Shown here piece by piece: positions 44,722 to 53,671 of a stretch of 64,000 bases of DNA (its first letter is position 1; each line of letters opens with the position of its first letter). The stretch is from Limnobacter sp. CACIAM 66H1 (GTDB taxonomy: Bacteria > Pseudomonadota > Gammaproteobacteria > Burkholderiales > Burkholderiaceae_B), in contig NZ_LUJK01000006.1 in the NCBI RefSeq assembly GCF_001601825.1, positions 1 through 64,000 of the forward strand, in the 5' to 3' direction. The position numbers were made by a program, and so were the translations under genes. The notes beneath the pieces are model-generated. The model was not told the origin of the DNA. It did no database searches and worked only from the letters and a program-made list of their open reading frames with translations.

Positions 44722-46065
44722 TTAACCGGCCAAGAACATTTCCTGAAGGTCATTCAGAAAACGAAAGCCCAATTCAGTGGGTTTGAACAGGCCAGGTTGG
44801 GTTTCGATCAAACCTTTACTCAATGCCTGTTTCAAAGGCTTTTGCAAATCGCTCAGTGGCCTGCCACAACGCTCCACGAACCAGCTTTCGGGTACCCCGT
44901 CGATCAAGCGCAAGGCATTGAGCATGAACTCGAATGGCAACTCCCTCACAGCCAGGGTGCGCACCTCCAGTGGTTGCGCCGCGCCCTCCATTTCCTCCAT
45001 GTAGGCCATGGGGTTGCGGTGGCGGGTTTCCCGCTCAATGCGGTTGGGGTAACTTATTTTTGCGTGCGCCCCGGCACCCAGCCCCAAGTAGTCGCCAAAC
45101 CCCCAATAATTCAGGTTGTGCTGACAGCGGTGTCCGGGTTTTGCAAAGGCCGAAATTTCGTATTGCTCAAAGCCTGCCTCCTTCGCAGCCTTGTGAACAG
45201 CCTCTTCAATGTCGATCAAGGTGTCGTCATCGGGCAGAGGCGGCGGTTTTACGGCAAACAGCGTGTTGGGCTCCAGGGTCAACTGGTACAGGCTTAAGTG
45301 CGTGCTGTTCAGCGCCACAGCCTGCGCCACATCGGCCAGTGCCTGCTCCACGTTTTGATGGGGCAAGGCATACATCAGATCAATGTTCACTTCATCGAAC
45401 AAGGCCACTGCACTGCGCACTGCGGCCAGGGCCTGCCCACTGTTGTGCACCCGTCCCAAGGCCTTCAAGTGAGAATCGGAGAAACTTTGCACACCGATCG
45501 ACAAGCGGTTGATGCCTGCCTCTCGAAAACCTTCAAATCGCGCTTGTTCAAAAGTACCAGGATTGGCCTCCATGGTGATTTCGCCACTTTGTGGCATGCC
45601 CAAACGTGCACGTACTGCGCCCAACAATTCATCAATCAACTCAGGCGCAAACAGGGAAGGTGTGCCGCCGCCAATGAAAATTGAGTACAACTTTCGGCCC
45701 CAGATTTTTGGCAATTGTTGGTCAAGATCGGCAATCAGGGCATTAAGGTAACGGCGTTGCAAGTCCAAGGGCAGCGACTCTGCAAAACCCTGCTCAACAG
45801 CGCTTGATGGATCAATGTCGACGCGCTGTATCTCGGACACCACCGGTACACCCACTTCACGCAGCTTGCTTTCCGGCGCCAAGTGGCTGTTGAAATCACA
45901 GTAAGGGCATTTGCGCACACACCAGGGCAGGTGAATGTAAAGTGCCAAAGGCGGCATGGCGGCAAATCGAAGTTCACTGGGCATGAAGACACGGCCCACC
46001 AGGTTGCCAGCCGTGGTCGAAGCCATGAATCCCGGCTTGCCTGATTTGTCCTCGCCCTGCTCCAC
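44722..46065 (-). CDS. hemW: HemW-like radical SAM protein (coproporphyrinogen oxidase-like)
   Basis: This radical SAM protein has the iron-sulfur motif CVRKCPYC just after YIHLPW, the GGGTPS motif (IFIGGGTPSLFAPELI) and a C-terminal HemN-like domain (LNYWGFGDYLGLGAGAH). HemW proteins bind heme and act as heme chaperones rather than oxidases. The longest frame starts with GTG right after the rdgB stop. ATG 46026 or ATG 45957 (MPPLALYIHLPWC) are likely better starts, since the first 36 residues look unlike the family. It is co-directional with rdgB and rph. Confidence 0.92.
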   Translation of the reverse strand: MEQGEDKSGKPGFMASTTAGNLVGRVFMPSELRFAAMPPLALYIHLPWCVRKCPYCDFNSHLAPESKLREVGVPVVSEIQRVDIDPSSAVEQGFAESLPLDLQRRYLNALIADLDQQLPKIWGRKLYSIFIGGGTPSLFAPELIDELLGAVRARLGMPQSGEITMEANPGTFEQARFEGFREAGINRLSIGVQSFSDSHLKALGRVHNSGQALAAVRSAVALFDEVNIDLMYALPHQNVEQALADVAQAVALNSTHLSLYQLTLEPNTLFAVKPPPLPDDDTLIDIEEAVHKAAKEAGFEQYEISAFAKPGHRCQHNLNYWGFGDYLGLGAGAHAKISYPNRIERETRHRNPMAYMEEMEGAAQPLEVRTLAVRELPFEFMLNALRLIDGVPESWFVERCGRPLSDLQKPLKQALSKGLIETQPGLFKPTELGFRFLNDLQEMFLAG

Positions 46066-46710
46066 TTACGCAACCGCCTTTTTCAAACCCAGCCGCTGCT
46101 GCAATTCCAGCAACAAGGCTTGAGTGGCCTGGGCACGGTGACTGAAACGGTTTTTCAATTCCTTGGGCATTTGCGCAGCCGTGCACTGATGCTCTGGCAA
46201 CCAGAAGTGAGGGTCGTAACCAAAACCGTGCTCACCTTGCGGTGTATCAATGACCTCGCCCCACCACATTTTTTGAGCAATGGTGGGTGTGGGGTCGTCG
46301 GCATGGGTCACCCAAACCATGGCACACACGAAGTACGCTCGTCGGTCTTCAACACCCTTGAGCTTGTCAATCAGGCAGGCGTTGTTGTTGGCATCGCTCT
46401 TGTCTTGCCCAAACAAGGTGGCATAGCGGGCCGACAGCACGCCCGGCGCCCCCCCAATGGCCGGCACGCACAAGCCCGAGTCATCGGCCAGCGCGGGGCG
46501 GCCTGTAAGGCGGCTGGCATGGCGCGCCTTGGTCAGGGCGTTCTCCACAAAGGTATGAAAGGGCTCCTCGGCATCGGGCACACCCAGTTCACCTTGTGCA
46601 ACCCAATTCACGCCCCAAGGGGCAAACAGGTCCTGAAATTCCCGCAGTTTGCCCTTGTTGCCACTGGCCAATACCCATTCGCTGTTCGCTGCCATCGCTT
46701 TGTAATCCAA
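46066..46710 (-). CDS. rdgB: XTP/dITP pyrophosphatase (RdgB/HAM1)
   Basis: This 214-aa nucleotide-pool sanitiser hydrolyses dITP, XTP and ITP to monophosphates. Motifs are LASGNKGKLREFQ (about residue 14), the GVNWVAQGELGVPD segment, RHASRLTGRPALADDSGLCV (about 67-86), and the late HGFGYDPHFWLPEH. The stop abuts the longest hemW frame. rph lies 8 bp upstream, the usual rph-rdgB-hemW order. Confidence 0.94.
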   Translation of the reverse strand: MDYKAMAANSEWVLASGNKGKLREFQDLFAPWGVNWVAQGELGVPDAEEPFHTFVENALTKARHASRLTGRPALADDSGLCVPAIGGAPGVLSARYATLFGQDKSDANNNACLIDKLKGVEDRRAYFVCAMVWVTHADDPTPTIAQKMWWGEVIDTPQGEHGFGYDPHFWLPEHQCTAAQMPKELKNRFSHRAQATQALLLELQQRLGLKKAVA

Positions 46711-46718
46711 CTTGGTTT

Positions 46719-47450
46719 TTATGCCTGTAAAGCCGCTTTCTGCAGGCGAACCAGCTCAGCAATACCGGCTGCGGCAGAGTCCAGCATGCCATTCAATTCG
46801 TCCCGGCTAAAGGCATCGCCCTCGGCGGTGCCCTGCACTTCTACAAAGCCGCCTTTCTCGGTCATCACCACATTCAAGTCGGTTTCGCAGGTGGAGTCTT
46901 CGTCGTAATTCAAGTCAAGCACCACCTGCCCATTGACCACTCCCACCGACACAGCCGCTACGAACTGCTTGATCGGGTTTTCAGCCAAAGCGCCGCTGGC
47001 CACCAGTTTGCCAATTGCATCTGCCACAGCGACCATGGCGCCCGTGATCGATGCCGTGCGTGTGCCGCCATCGGCCTGGATCACATCGCAATCAATTTTC
47101 AAGGTGCGTTCACCCAGCTTGTTTAAATCGACAGCTGCGCGCAAGGCACGGCCAATCAAACGCTGAATTTCCTGCGTGCGGCCACTTTGCTTGCCCTTGG
47201 CCGCCTCACGATCCATGCGGGAATGGGTAGAACGGGGCAACATGCCGTATTCGGCAGTCAACCAACCCTGATTCTGACCCTTCAAAAAGCCCGGCACCTT
47301 GTCTTCAACACTGCAGGTGCACAACACATGGGTGTCGCCGAAACGCACCATGACTGAACCCTCGGCATGCTTGGTGTAATTGCGCTCCAGGCTGATATTG
47401 CGCAAGGTGTGGGTGCTTCGCCCGTCAGGGCGGGCTGTGGTGGCATTCAT
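46719..47450 (-). CDS. rph: Ribonuclease PH
   Basis: This 243-aa phosphorolytic 3'-5' exoribonuclease trims tRNA 3' ends. Family landmarks are [19 protein letters not shown] (residues 7-25), [13 protein letters not shown], the phosphate-binding [19 protein letters not shown], and [17 protein letters not shown] (about 124-140). It is first in the rph-rdgB-hemW operon. Confidence 0.96.
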   Translation of the reverse strand: MNATTARPDGRSTHTLRNISLERNYTKHAEGSVMVRFGDTHVLCTCSVEDKVPGFLKGQNQGWLTAEYGMLPRSTHSRMDREAAKGKQSGRTQEIQRLIGRALRAAVDLNKLGERTLKIDCDVIQADGGTRTASITGAMVAVADAIGKLVASGALAENPIKQFVAAVSVGVVNGQVVLDLNYDEDSTCETDLNVVMTEKGGFVEVQGTAEGDAFSRDELNGMLDSAAAGIAELVRLQKAALQA

Positions 47451-47488
47451 TCAAATTCTCCGGTGCGTGTTCTTTCGTAGTGCACGCA

Positions 47489-48712
47489 TTATGGCGCATC
47501 TTCAAGGTCGAGAAACAACTGGGCTTGCCCTTTGGTTCGCCTGCTTTCCTCGGCAGCCTTTTCAAGCGCATCCTCCGCAGGGGTAATCAGATGGCTGGCT
47601 TTGATTCCCAACAGGCGGATGGTTGATCTGGCTCCTTTGTCTTCAAACGGAATTTTCTTCAGGCAAGCTCGAGCGGCTTGCAAAACCTCATCCGCTGTGC
47701 GGACGGTCAATCCAGTGGTGACATCGCGGGTCAGGGATTTGAAATCCGCGAAACGCACTTTCACGCCAATGGTTTTTGCCAGCCGCTGCTTTCGGGCCAA
47801 GTCTTGAGAAAGCTTGTCTGCAAGGTGCTCAAGTACCTGCGTCAAGTTGTCGCGTTGCCTGCGCACATGCATGTCGTTCTCGAACGTGGTTTCACGGCTG
47901 ATGCTTTTCGGTTCCGAAAACAAAGTGACTTCCCGCCGGTCAATACCATGGGCGCTTTCATGCATCCAAAGCCCATAACTTTCGCCGAAACGCATCTGAA
48001 GCAAATCGACGGGTTGAGCAGCCAGCTCGGCAATGCTGTTGACACCCATGGCTTTCAGCTTTTCCTGAGCCTTGGGCCCGACACCGTTGATTTTGCCCAC
48101 CGGAAGCGGCCAGATCATTTCCTGAAACTGGTCGGGGCGCACCACGCTTAGACCGTTTGGTTTTTGCAAGTCGGAGCAGATCTTGGAGGTCAACTTGTTC
48201 TCGGACAGACCCACTGAACAGGTCATGCCGCCAGTGGCCCGGGTTACTGCAGCCTTTAATCGGCGCGCCAGTTCAATGGCTGCCTCATAATCCCCCCCGG
48301 TTTCCCCGGTCAAATCAATGTAGATTTCATCGATACCGCGATCTTCAACGTTGGGTGCCAATTCCCGCACGGCGGTCTTGAACTGCCTTGACAGGGTTTT
48401 GTACCAGTCGAAATCGGCGGGCAACAACACCGCGTGAGGCGCCAGTTTTGCTGCTTTCATGGTGGGCATGGCCGAATGCAAACCCAGTGCACGGGCTTCG
48501 TAGTTGGCGGTGGTTAACACACCCCTGCCCTGGTACTGTGCCAAGGTCGGGAATTGCTGCCCGGGCAGCGGCTGCATGCCTCGGCGCCCCCCAACAGCCA
48601 CGGGCAAACCCCGCAAAGCCGGGTTGCGCACCAATTCGGCATTGGCGTAGAAGGCGTCCATGTCCAAATGGGCAATGATTCGACCCGACAAAAACACCCC
48701 CGAATAAAACAA
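47489..48712 (-). CDS. dinB: DNA polymerase IV (Y-family)
   Basis: This error-prone translesion polymerase has about 400 residues. Catalytic motifs are IIAHLDMDAFYANAE (about residue 13) and RGIDEIYIDLTGE (about 125). YSRT-type palm residues, the helix-hairpin-helix KINGVGPKAQEKLKAMG and a little-finger domain follow. The start is uncertain: the TTG at 48712, GTG 48697 and TTG 48691 are all in frame before IIAHLD. No beta-clamp-binding tail is obvious beyond GQAQLFLDLE, which resembles the QLxLF clamp motif. It is divergent from yicC. Confidence 0.93.
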   Translation of the reverse strand: MFYSGVFLSGRIIAHLDMDAFYANAELVRNPALRGLPVAVGGRRGMQPLPGQQFPTLAQYQGRGVLTTANYEARALGLHSAMPTMKAAKLAPHAVLLPADFDWYKTLSRQFKTAVRELAPNVEDRGIDEIYIDLTGETGGDYEAAIELARRLKAAVTRATGGMTCSVGLSENKLTSKICSDLQKPNGLSVVRPDQFQEMIWPLPVGKINGVGPKAQEKLKAMGVNSIAELAAQPVDLLQMRFGESYGLWMHESAHGIDRREVTLFSEPKSISRETTFENDMHVRRQRDNLTQVLEHLADKLSQDLARKQRLAKTIGVKVRFADFKSLTRDVTTGLTVRTADEVLQAARACLKKIPFEDKGARSTIRLLGIKASHLITPAEDALEKAAEESRRTKGQAQLFLDLEDAP

Positions 48713-48768
48713 GCACCAGCCCAGAGTTTACAATCCATGCACCACCGACACACACGCACAGGCCGCAA

Positions 48769-49698
48769 ATGAGCAAGGACAGCAAAAACACCGCCGCAGT
48801 ACACAGCATGACAGGCTTTGCCAATACACAAAGCACGACCCGTGCTGGCACCCTGAGCATGGAGTTGCGCAGCGTGAATTCCCGTTTTCTGGACCTGAAC
48901 TTCCGCATGGCCGATGACCTGCGCATGGTGGAACCACTGATCCGCGAAAAACTGATGAATGCGCTGAGCCGTGGGAAGGTGGAATGCCGGATTTCCTGGG
49001 GACGTGCAGAGGGTGAAAAACGGATTCCGAAGGTTGATCTGGAACAAGTCAAACAATTGGCTACGCTTGAGGCCAGCATTCAAGGTGCCTTGCCCAAGGC
49101 CAACGGCTTTCGCATTACCGAGGTGCTGAACTGGCCCGGTGTGGTCGAAGACAACAGTCTGAGCGGCGAAGAGTTGCAAGAAACCATTTCAACCTTGTGC
49201 GACCAGGCCATTGAAACCTTAAAGCAAAGCCGCGAACGTGAGGGTGCTGGCCTTGCAGCGGTGCTTCTGGAAAAAATCGATGGAATGGAGGCGATTGTGA
49301 ACAGCCTGCTGCCGATGTTGCCCCAATTTTTGGCCCACTATGAAGGCAAGATTCGGGAACGCATGACCGAGGCCTTTGACAAAATCATTTCGGACAAAGC
49401 AAGCCACTTGACCGTGGAAGACCTTGAAGAACGCATCAAACACGAGGTGGCCCTGCACAGCGTACGCATTGATGTGAAAGAGGAAGTTGAGCGACTCCAA
49501 ACGCACTTCACTGAGGTTCGCCGTATTCTGAAAAAAGGCGGGGTGATTGGCAAACGGCTGGATTTTGTAACCCAGGAATTGAACCGCGAGGCCAACACTT
49601 TGGGCAGCAAAGCACACGCGATTGCGCAAACCCAGGCCAGCATTGATTTGAAAGTGTTGGTGGAGCAGTTTCGCGAGCAGGTCCAGAACATCGAATAA
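48769..49698 (+). CDS. yicC: YicC/YloC-family endoribonuclease
   Basis: This 309-aa protein starts with HSMTGFANTQ, the family signature, and ends with the conserved GKRLDFVTQELNREANTLGSKA (given in parts GKRLDFVTQE and LNREANTLGSKA). YicC proteins are endoribonucleases, reported in E. coli to affect the small RNA RyhB. In most betaproteobacteria the next gene is gmk; here an unrelated gene intervenes. Confidence 0.93.
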   Translation: MSKDSKNTAAVHSMTGFANTQSTTRAGTLSMELRSVNSRFLDLNFRMADDLRMVEPLIREKLMNALSRGKVECRISWGRAEGEKRIPKVDLEQVKQLATLEASIQGALPKANGFRITEVLNWPGVVEDNSLSGEELQETISTLCDQAIETLKQSREREGAGLAAVLLEKIDGMEAIVNSLLPMLPQFLAHYEGKIRERMTEAFDKIISDKASHLTVEDLEERIKHEVALHSVRIDVKEEVERLQTHFTEVRRILKKGGVIGKRLDFVTQELNREANTLGSKAHAIAQTQASIDLKVLVEQFREQVQNIE

Positions 49699-49780
49699 AC
49701 TTCGGCATTTGCAATTGAACTGAACCAATCTGAATACTTGGGCACCCAATCGAACTTTCGTTTGTTCGAGACCTTGCCCG

Positions 49781-50683
49781 ATGACCACGCCTATCTCTTT
49801 TCTCAATCAACTACTGAAGCACGTGTTACCCCACGCAGCCACAGACCCGCGCCTTGCCGGTCTGCTTTTGGTCGCCAAAGGGCAGCAGCGAGCGGCACAA
49901 GCCTTGTTGTGCCACCCCACATTGCGGCAACAACGCAGTGAACTCGCCCAATATCGGGTTGGACCGGAAAAACTGGCTGATATGGACCTGATCAAAAGCG
50001 GCCGCCTGGAAATCGGCAATTCCAGCCAGGGGGAAATTCCAAAAGTCAAAGTGGGTGAGCGATACAAGTTCGAAAACGAGCTGTCCCTTCAGGAAAGGAT
50101 TGAAGTGCTGTCAGCACCTCAAACCATGCCCAATGTCAATAAGCAGGGGCCACAGCCCCTGCCGGTTACCGCAGCAGAACGGTGCGTGCTTCGGGATTAC
50201 ATTGCAACGGATGGATACTCGCAACGCATGAACGAATTTTTGCGTGGGGAGTTTAAGGGCGCACCACAGCAGCACTCGGATCTGCGAGAGCGCAGCCTGA
50301 TATTGATCAGCTTTTTGAATGCCCTGCCTGTGCAATCAGCCCAGGCCCAACACAACCTGAATCGCAACTCTCCGATGTTTCTGGCGATGCTGGACGCGGC
50401 AAAAACGGGTAAACCTTTCGTTCCCGACTATTTCTTGAGCATGCGCAAGTGCGACGAGCCATCCGCCGCCATGGTTTCGAGCCTTTTTGGTACGGTCAGC
50501 TGCGTGATTGAAACTGAGCTGGCCAAAGATGTGTCCGTGTCGAATGCCCTACTGCCCAATGAACGGGAATTAATCGCCGCGCCCATTTCAAGTTATCAAG
50601 TGAACAAAGGCAGTGGCTTCGGCGATGAAACCTCTACAAAACCGTGGTTTGTTCTGACAGAGCATTCCAAGCACTCTGAATAA
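49781..50683 (+). CDS. Putative ADP-ribosyltransferase-fold protein
   Basis: This 300-aa protein has no signal peptide. The C-terminal half follows the layout of arginine-type ADP-ribosyltransferases. LRDYIATDGYSQRMNEFLRG (137-156) matches the conserved Y..xGY..iN..LR helix, and LPVQSAQAQHNLNR (182-195) is the likely Arg region. TGKPFVPDYFLSMRK (209-223) is where the STS strand would be, and SNALLPNERELIAAPISSYQV (254-273 and on) carries an ExE pair, E261 and E263. The STS motif is not canonical (LSM), so activity is uncertain. It sits between yicC and gmk and looks like an insertion there. It could be an effector or toxin; no immunity gene is visible. Confidence 0.5.
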   Translation: MTTPISFLNQLLKHVLPHAATDPRLAGLLLVAKGQQRAAQALLCHPTLRQQRSELAQYRVGPEKLADMDLIKSGRLEIGNSSQGEIPKVKVGERYKFENELSLQERIEVLSAPQTMPNVNKQGPQPLPVTAAERCVLRDYIATDGYSQRMNEFLRGEFKGAPQQHSDLRERSLILISFLNALPVQSAQAQHNLNRNSPMFLAMLDAAKTGKPFVPDYFLSMRKCDEPSAAMVSSLFGTVSCVIETELAKDVSVSNALLPNERELIAAPISSYQVNKGSGFGDETSTKPWFVLTEHSKHSE

Positions 50684-50753
50684 ACATGCGGCATGGCGAG
50701 TCCACAGGAAATCCCATAGAATCACGGCTTATTGATCCTTGTTCGAGCGCTTC

Positions 50754-51401
50754 ATGACCGCCTTGGCCCAACCCCAGCACACGCCACAGTATTCTGGCAG
50801 CCTGTTTATTGTCAGCGCACCTTCAGGCGCTGGCAAATCCTCGCTGGTGAAAGCGCTTTTGGCCGAGGTTCAGGGCATTGGTCTTTCCATCTCCAATACC
50901 ACTCGAAAGGCGCGCCCTGGCGAGGTTGATGGCAAAGACTATCATTTCATCTCCCAGCCCGAGTTCGAAGCCATCCGAGACCAAGACGGCTTTCTGGAAT
51001 GGGCCCATGTGCACGGCAACTACTACGGCACATCGCGTTCATGGGTGGAAGGGCAAATGGCAATTGACCGCGACGTACTTCTGGAAATTGACTGGCAAGG
51101 CGCCGAGCAAGTGGTGCGCAAGGTAGAAAACGTCGTGTCGATCTTCATTCTTCCGCCAAGCATCGAAGAACTCGAAAAAAGACTGCGCGGACGCGGCACA
51201 GACAGTGAAGAGGTAATTTTGAAGAGAATGGGTGCTGCACAACTCGAGATCGAGCAGGCGAGACGCTTTGATTATGTTATCCTTAATGATGATTTCACAC
51301 AGGCTCTTTTGGAGCTGAAATCGATCGTCTTCGCATCCCGTTGCCGTTTCAACCAGCAAATGGCGCGCCACGGGGCGCAACTCAAAAGTATTGGACTGTA
51401 A
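50754..51401 (+). CDS. gmk: Guanylate kinase
   Basis: This 215-aa enzyme phosphorylates GMP to GDP with ATP. The P-loop is SAPSGAGKSSLV (about residue 24), then SNTTRKARPGEVDGKDYHFIS and the GMP-binding segment HGNYYGTS. I chose ATG 50754; an in-frame TTG at 50739 adds five residues. rpoZ follows 9 bp later. Confidence 0.95.
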   Translation: MTALAQPQHTPQYSGSLFIVSAPSGAGKSSLVKALLAEVQGIGLSISNTTRKARPGEVDGKDYHFISQPEFEAIRDQDGFLEWAHVHGNYYGTSRSWVEGQMAIDRDVLLEIDWQGAEQVVRKVENVVSIFILPPSIEELEKRLRGRGTDSEEVILKRMGAAQLEIEQARRFDYVILNDDFTQALLELKSIVFASRCRFNQQMARHGAQLKSIGL

Positions 51402-51410
51402 GGACACCAG

Positions 51411-51617
51411 ATGGCCCGCATCACCGTTGAAGATTGCTTGAAAAAGATCCCTAACCGTTTCGACATGGCCCTGTGCGCCACTTACCGCGCCCGCATGCTG
51501 GCCCAAGGCCACACACCAAAGGTTAAAGCAGACAAAGACAAGCCCACGGTAACCGCGCTGCGAGAAATCGCCGCTGGGGAAATCGGCACTGAAATGCTGA
51601 AACGCGTGCCCATCTAA
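51411..51617 (+). CDS. rpoZ: RNA polymerase omega subunit
   Basis: This 68-aa omega subunit begins [28 protein letters not shown], the standard sequence that helps assemble RNA polymerase by binding beta'. It sits between gmk and, after an inserted min locus, spoT. A terminator follows. Confidence 0.96.
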   Translation: MARITVEDCLKKIPNRFDMALCATYRARMLAQGHTPKVKADKDKPTVTALREIAAGEIGTEMLKRVPI

Positions 51618-51639
51618 TCCGGGCGATTGCGAATTCACC

Positions 51640-51671
51640 AAAGCCCGAGTCCGGCATACGGCTCGGGCTTT
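51640..51671 (+). terminator. Terminator after rpoZ
   Basis: AAAGCCCGAG (51640-51649) and CTCGGGCTTT (51662-51671) form a strong stem followed by GTTCGT. It separates rpoZ from minC and argues against a minC start at 51670. Confidence 0.8.
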
Positions 51672-51732
51672 GTTCGTAAAATTGACCGAAAACAAGCTGG
51701 CTGAAACTCAGAATTTCCGGACCTCGATCACC

Positions 51733-52542
51733 TTGAACAAACCCTCCTCAGCACCGCTGGACATCAAATTTGCCAAAATCAAGGCGGTAACATTCGCCCT
51801 GCGCCCTGCACCGCTTCAGGAAAGCCTTGATGCCTTGAAAAAACGCCTGGGGCCAACACCCGGTGTGTACTCCGCTGAACCTGCAGTTCTCGATTTCTCT
51901 GGCTGGAGCGAAGCCGAACTCGTTGAACATGGCATTGAGTTAAAAGCCTACGCAGAATTGCTTCAAGCCGCAGGCGTTCTGCTGGTGGAGACACGAGGGC
52001 ACGGCACCGCCTTGGAATCCCAGGCAGAGGAATTGGGCATTCGTTTCGAGACCGGCCAGGCCGATCAGGCTGAACCTGAACAAGAGCCGCTGCCAGTGCA
52101 AGCCGATGCCCCAAGCGCAGCGGCAAAACCCGACACTGAACCCGGGCTCATTCAGGCGAATCACCCCGCAGTGCCCAATTTTGACAATGCCCGCCGAACC
52201 ATGGTGATCGACCAATCCGTCCGCAGCGGTCAAAAAATTTATGCCCAGGGGGCAGACCTGATCGTCATGGGGCAGGTGTCGGCTGGTGCTGAAGTCATCG
52301 CCGATGGCAATGTGCACGTTTACGGAGTGTTGCGCGGCCGCGCCTTGGCCGGTGCAGCGGGCGACAATCAAGCCAGAATTATCTCCACCTGTTTTGAAGC
52401 AGAATTGGTGGCCGTGGCTGGTTACTATTTGACATTCGAGGGCGGTTTTCCCGAGGAGAACCGTTCCAAACCTACATTAATTCATCTTGACCATGGCACT
52501 GAGCCGGCAGCATTGCGACTCAAAGCCATCAACATCCGCTAG
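51733..52542 (+). CDS. minC: Septum site-determining protein MinC
   Basis: This FtsZ-assembly inhibitor, with MinD, blocks division near the poles. The N-terminal domain starts IKFAKIKAVTFALRPAPLQ. A Pro/Glu-rich linker follows (about 110-150), then the C-terminal beta-helix (VRSGQKIYAQGADLIVMGQVSAGAEVIADGNVHVYGVLRGRALAG, given by its ends VRSGQKIYAQG and YGVLRGRALAG). The start is uncertain. I prefer TTG 51733 (MNKPSSAPLD); the longer frame from TTG 51670 would begin inside the rpoZ terminator. minD starts 10 bp after the stop. Confidence 0.9.
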   Translation: MNKPSSAPLDIKFAKIKAVTFALRPAPLQESLDALKKRLGPTPGVYSAEPAVLDFSGWSEAELVEHGIELKAYAELLQAAGVLLVETRGHGTALESQAEELGIRFETGQADQAEPEQEPLPVQADAPSAAAKPDTEPGLIQANHPAVPNFDNARRTMVIDQSVRSGQKIYAQGADLIVMGQVSAGAEVIADGNVHVYGVLRGRALAGAAGDNQARIISTCFEAELVAVAGYYLTFEGGFPEENRSKPTLIHLDHGTEPAALRLKAINIR

Positions 52543-52552
52543 GAGACCATTT

Positions 52553-53365
52553 GTGAGTCGAGTCATTGTTGTTACATCCGGTAAGGGTGGCGTTGGTAAA
52601 ACAACCACCAGCGCAAGTTTTTCCGCAGGCCTGGCCTTGCGTGGTTTTAAAACAGTGGTAATCGACTTTGACGTGGGTTTGCGAAACCTTGACCTGATCA
52701 TGGGTTGCGAGCGCCGGGTGGTCTATGACCTGGTCAACGTGATTAACGGTGAAGCAAGCCTTCAGCAAACTTTGATCAAAGACAAGCACTGCCCCATGCT
52801 GTCAATTCTTCCAGCCTCTCAGACACGCGACAAAGACGCCTTGACCGAGGAAGGTGTGGAAAAAGTGATCAAAGACCTGATCGAAATGGGATTTGAATAC
52901 ATTGTGTGCGACAGCCCTGCTGGCATTGAGCGTGGCGCCGTGATGGCCCTGACCTTTGCCGACGAGGCCATTGTGGTGACTAACCCGGAAGTGTCTTCCG
53001 TTCGGGATTCAGACCGCATCATTGGCATTTTGCAAGCCAAGAGCAAACGCGCCAAGGAGGGCGGTGAGCCGGTGAAAGAACACCTGCTGATTACACGATA
53101 CTCCGCCAAGCGCGCCGCTGATGGGGAAATGCTGAGCTACACCGACGTGGCCGACCTGCTTCGCGTGCCTTTGCTCGGTGTGATCCCTGAAAGCGAAACT
53201 GTATTGCAGGCCTCAAACCAGGGCATGCCGGTGATTCACGCCGAAGAAAATGATGCCGCCTTGGCCTACCAAGACTGTATCTCACGTTTCCTGGGCGAAA
53301 CCAAACCACTGCGTTTTGTAGACTATGAAAAGCCAAGTCTGCTCAAGCGCCTGTTCGGAGGCTAA
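52553..53365 (+). CDS. minD: Septum site-determining ATPase MinD
   Basis: This 270-aa ParA/MinD-type ATPase oscillates on the membrane with MinE and recruits MinC. The deviant Walker A motif [10 protein letters not shown] is at residues 9-18. [10 protein letters not shown] and the switch [10 protein letters not shown] follow, and the C-terminal amphipathic membrane-targeting helix ends SLLKRLFGG. The GTG start at 52553 has AGGAGA seven bases upstream; the longer frame from 52487 would overlap minC. Confidence 0.96.
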   Translation: MSRVIVVTSGKGGVGKTTTSASFSAGLALRGFKTVVIDFDVGLRNLDLIMGCERRVVYDLVNVINGEASLQQTLIKDKHCPMLSILPASQTRDKDALTEEGVEKVIKDLIEMGFEYIVCDSPAGIERGAVMALTFADEAIVVTNPEVSSVRDSDRIIGILQAKSKRAKEGGEPVKEHLLITRYSAKRAADGEMLSYTDVADLLRVPLLGVIPESETVLQASNQGMPVIHAEENDAALAYQDCISRFLGETKPLRFVDYEKPSLLKRLFGG

Positions 53366-53369
53366 GACC

Positions 53370-53624
53370 ATGTCACTACTGAGCATGCTGTTTGGCGAAA
53401 AGAAAAAATCGGCCAATGTTGCAAAAGAACGACTGTCTTTGATCATTGCACGCGAGCGTGTAGACCAGGACGGCCCCGACTTTTTGCCCCAAATGCGGGA
53501 CGAATTGATGCAAGTGATCGCCAAATACGTCAAGATTGACCAAGAAGACGTGAAGTTTAACCTTCAAAAACAAGGCAATATGGAGATGTTGGAAGTCAAT
53601 ATCGTCTTGCCGGACCAGAAGTAA
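53370..53624 (+). CDS. minE: Cell division topological specificity factor MinE
   Basis: This 84-aa protein has the N-terminal membrane and MinD-binding segment [30 protein letters not shown] (given by its ends MSLLSMLFG and LSLIIARER) and the C-terminal dimerisation domain ending VNIVLPDQK. It stimulates MinD ATPase and confines MinCD to the poles. ATG 53370 is 5 bp after minD; a longer frame from 53325 would overlap minD. Confidence 0.95.
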   Translation: MSLLSMLFGEKKKSANVAKERLSLIIARERVDQDGPDFLPQMRDELMQVIAKYVKIDQEDVKFNLQKQGNMEMLEVNIVLPDQK

Positions 53625-53671
53625 GACTGCACAATAGAAGATCGTAGTTTTAGTTGTAACAGTGGTACAAA

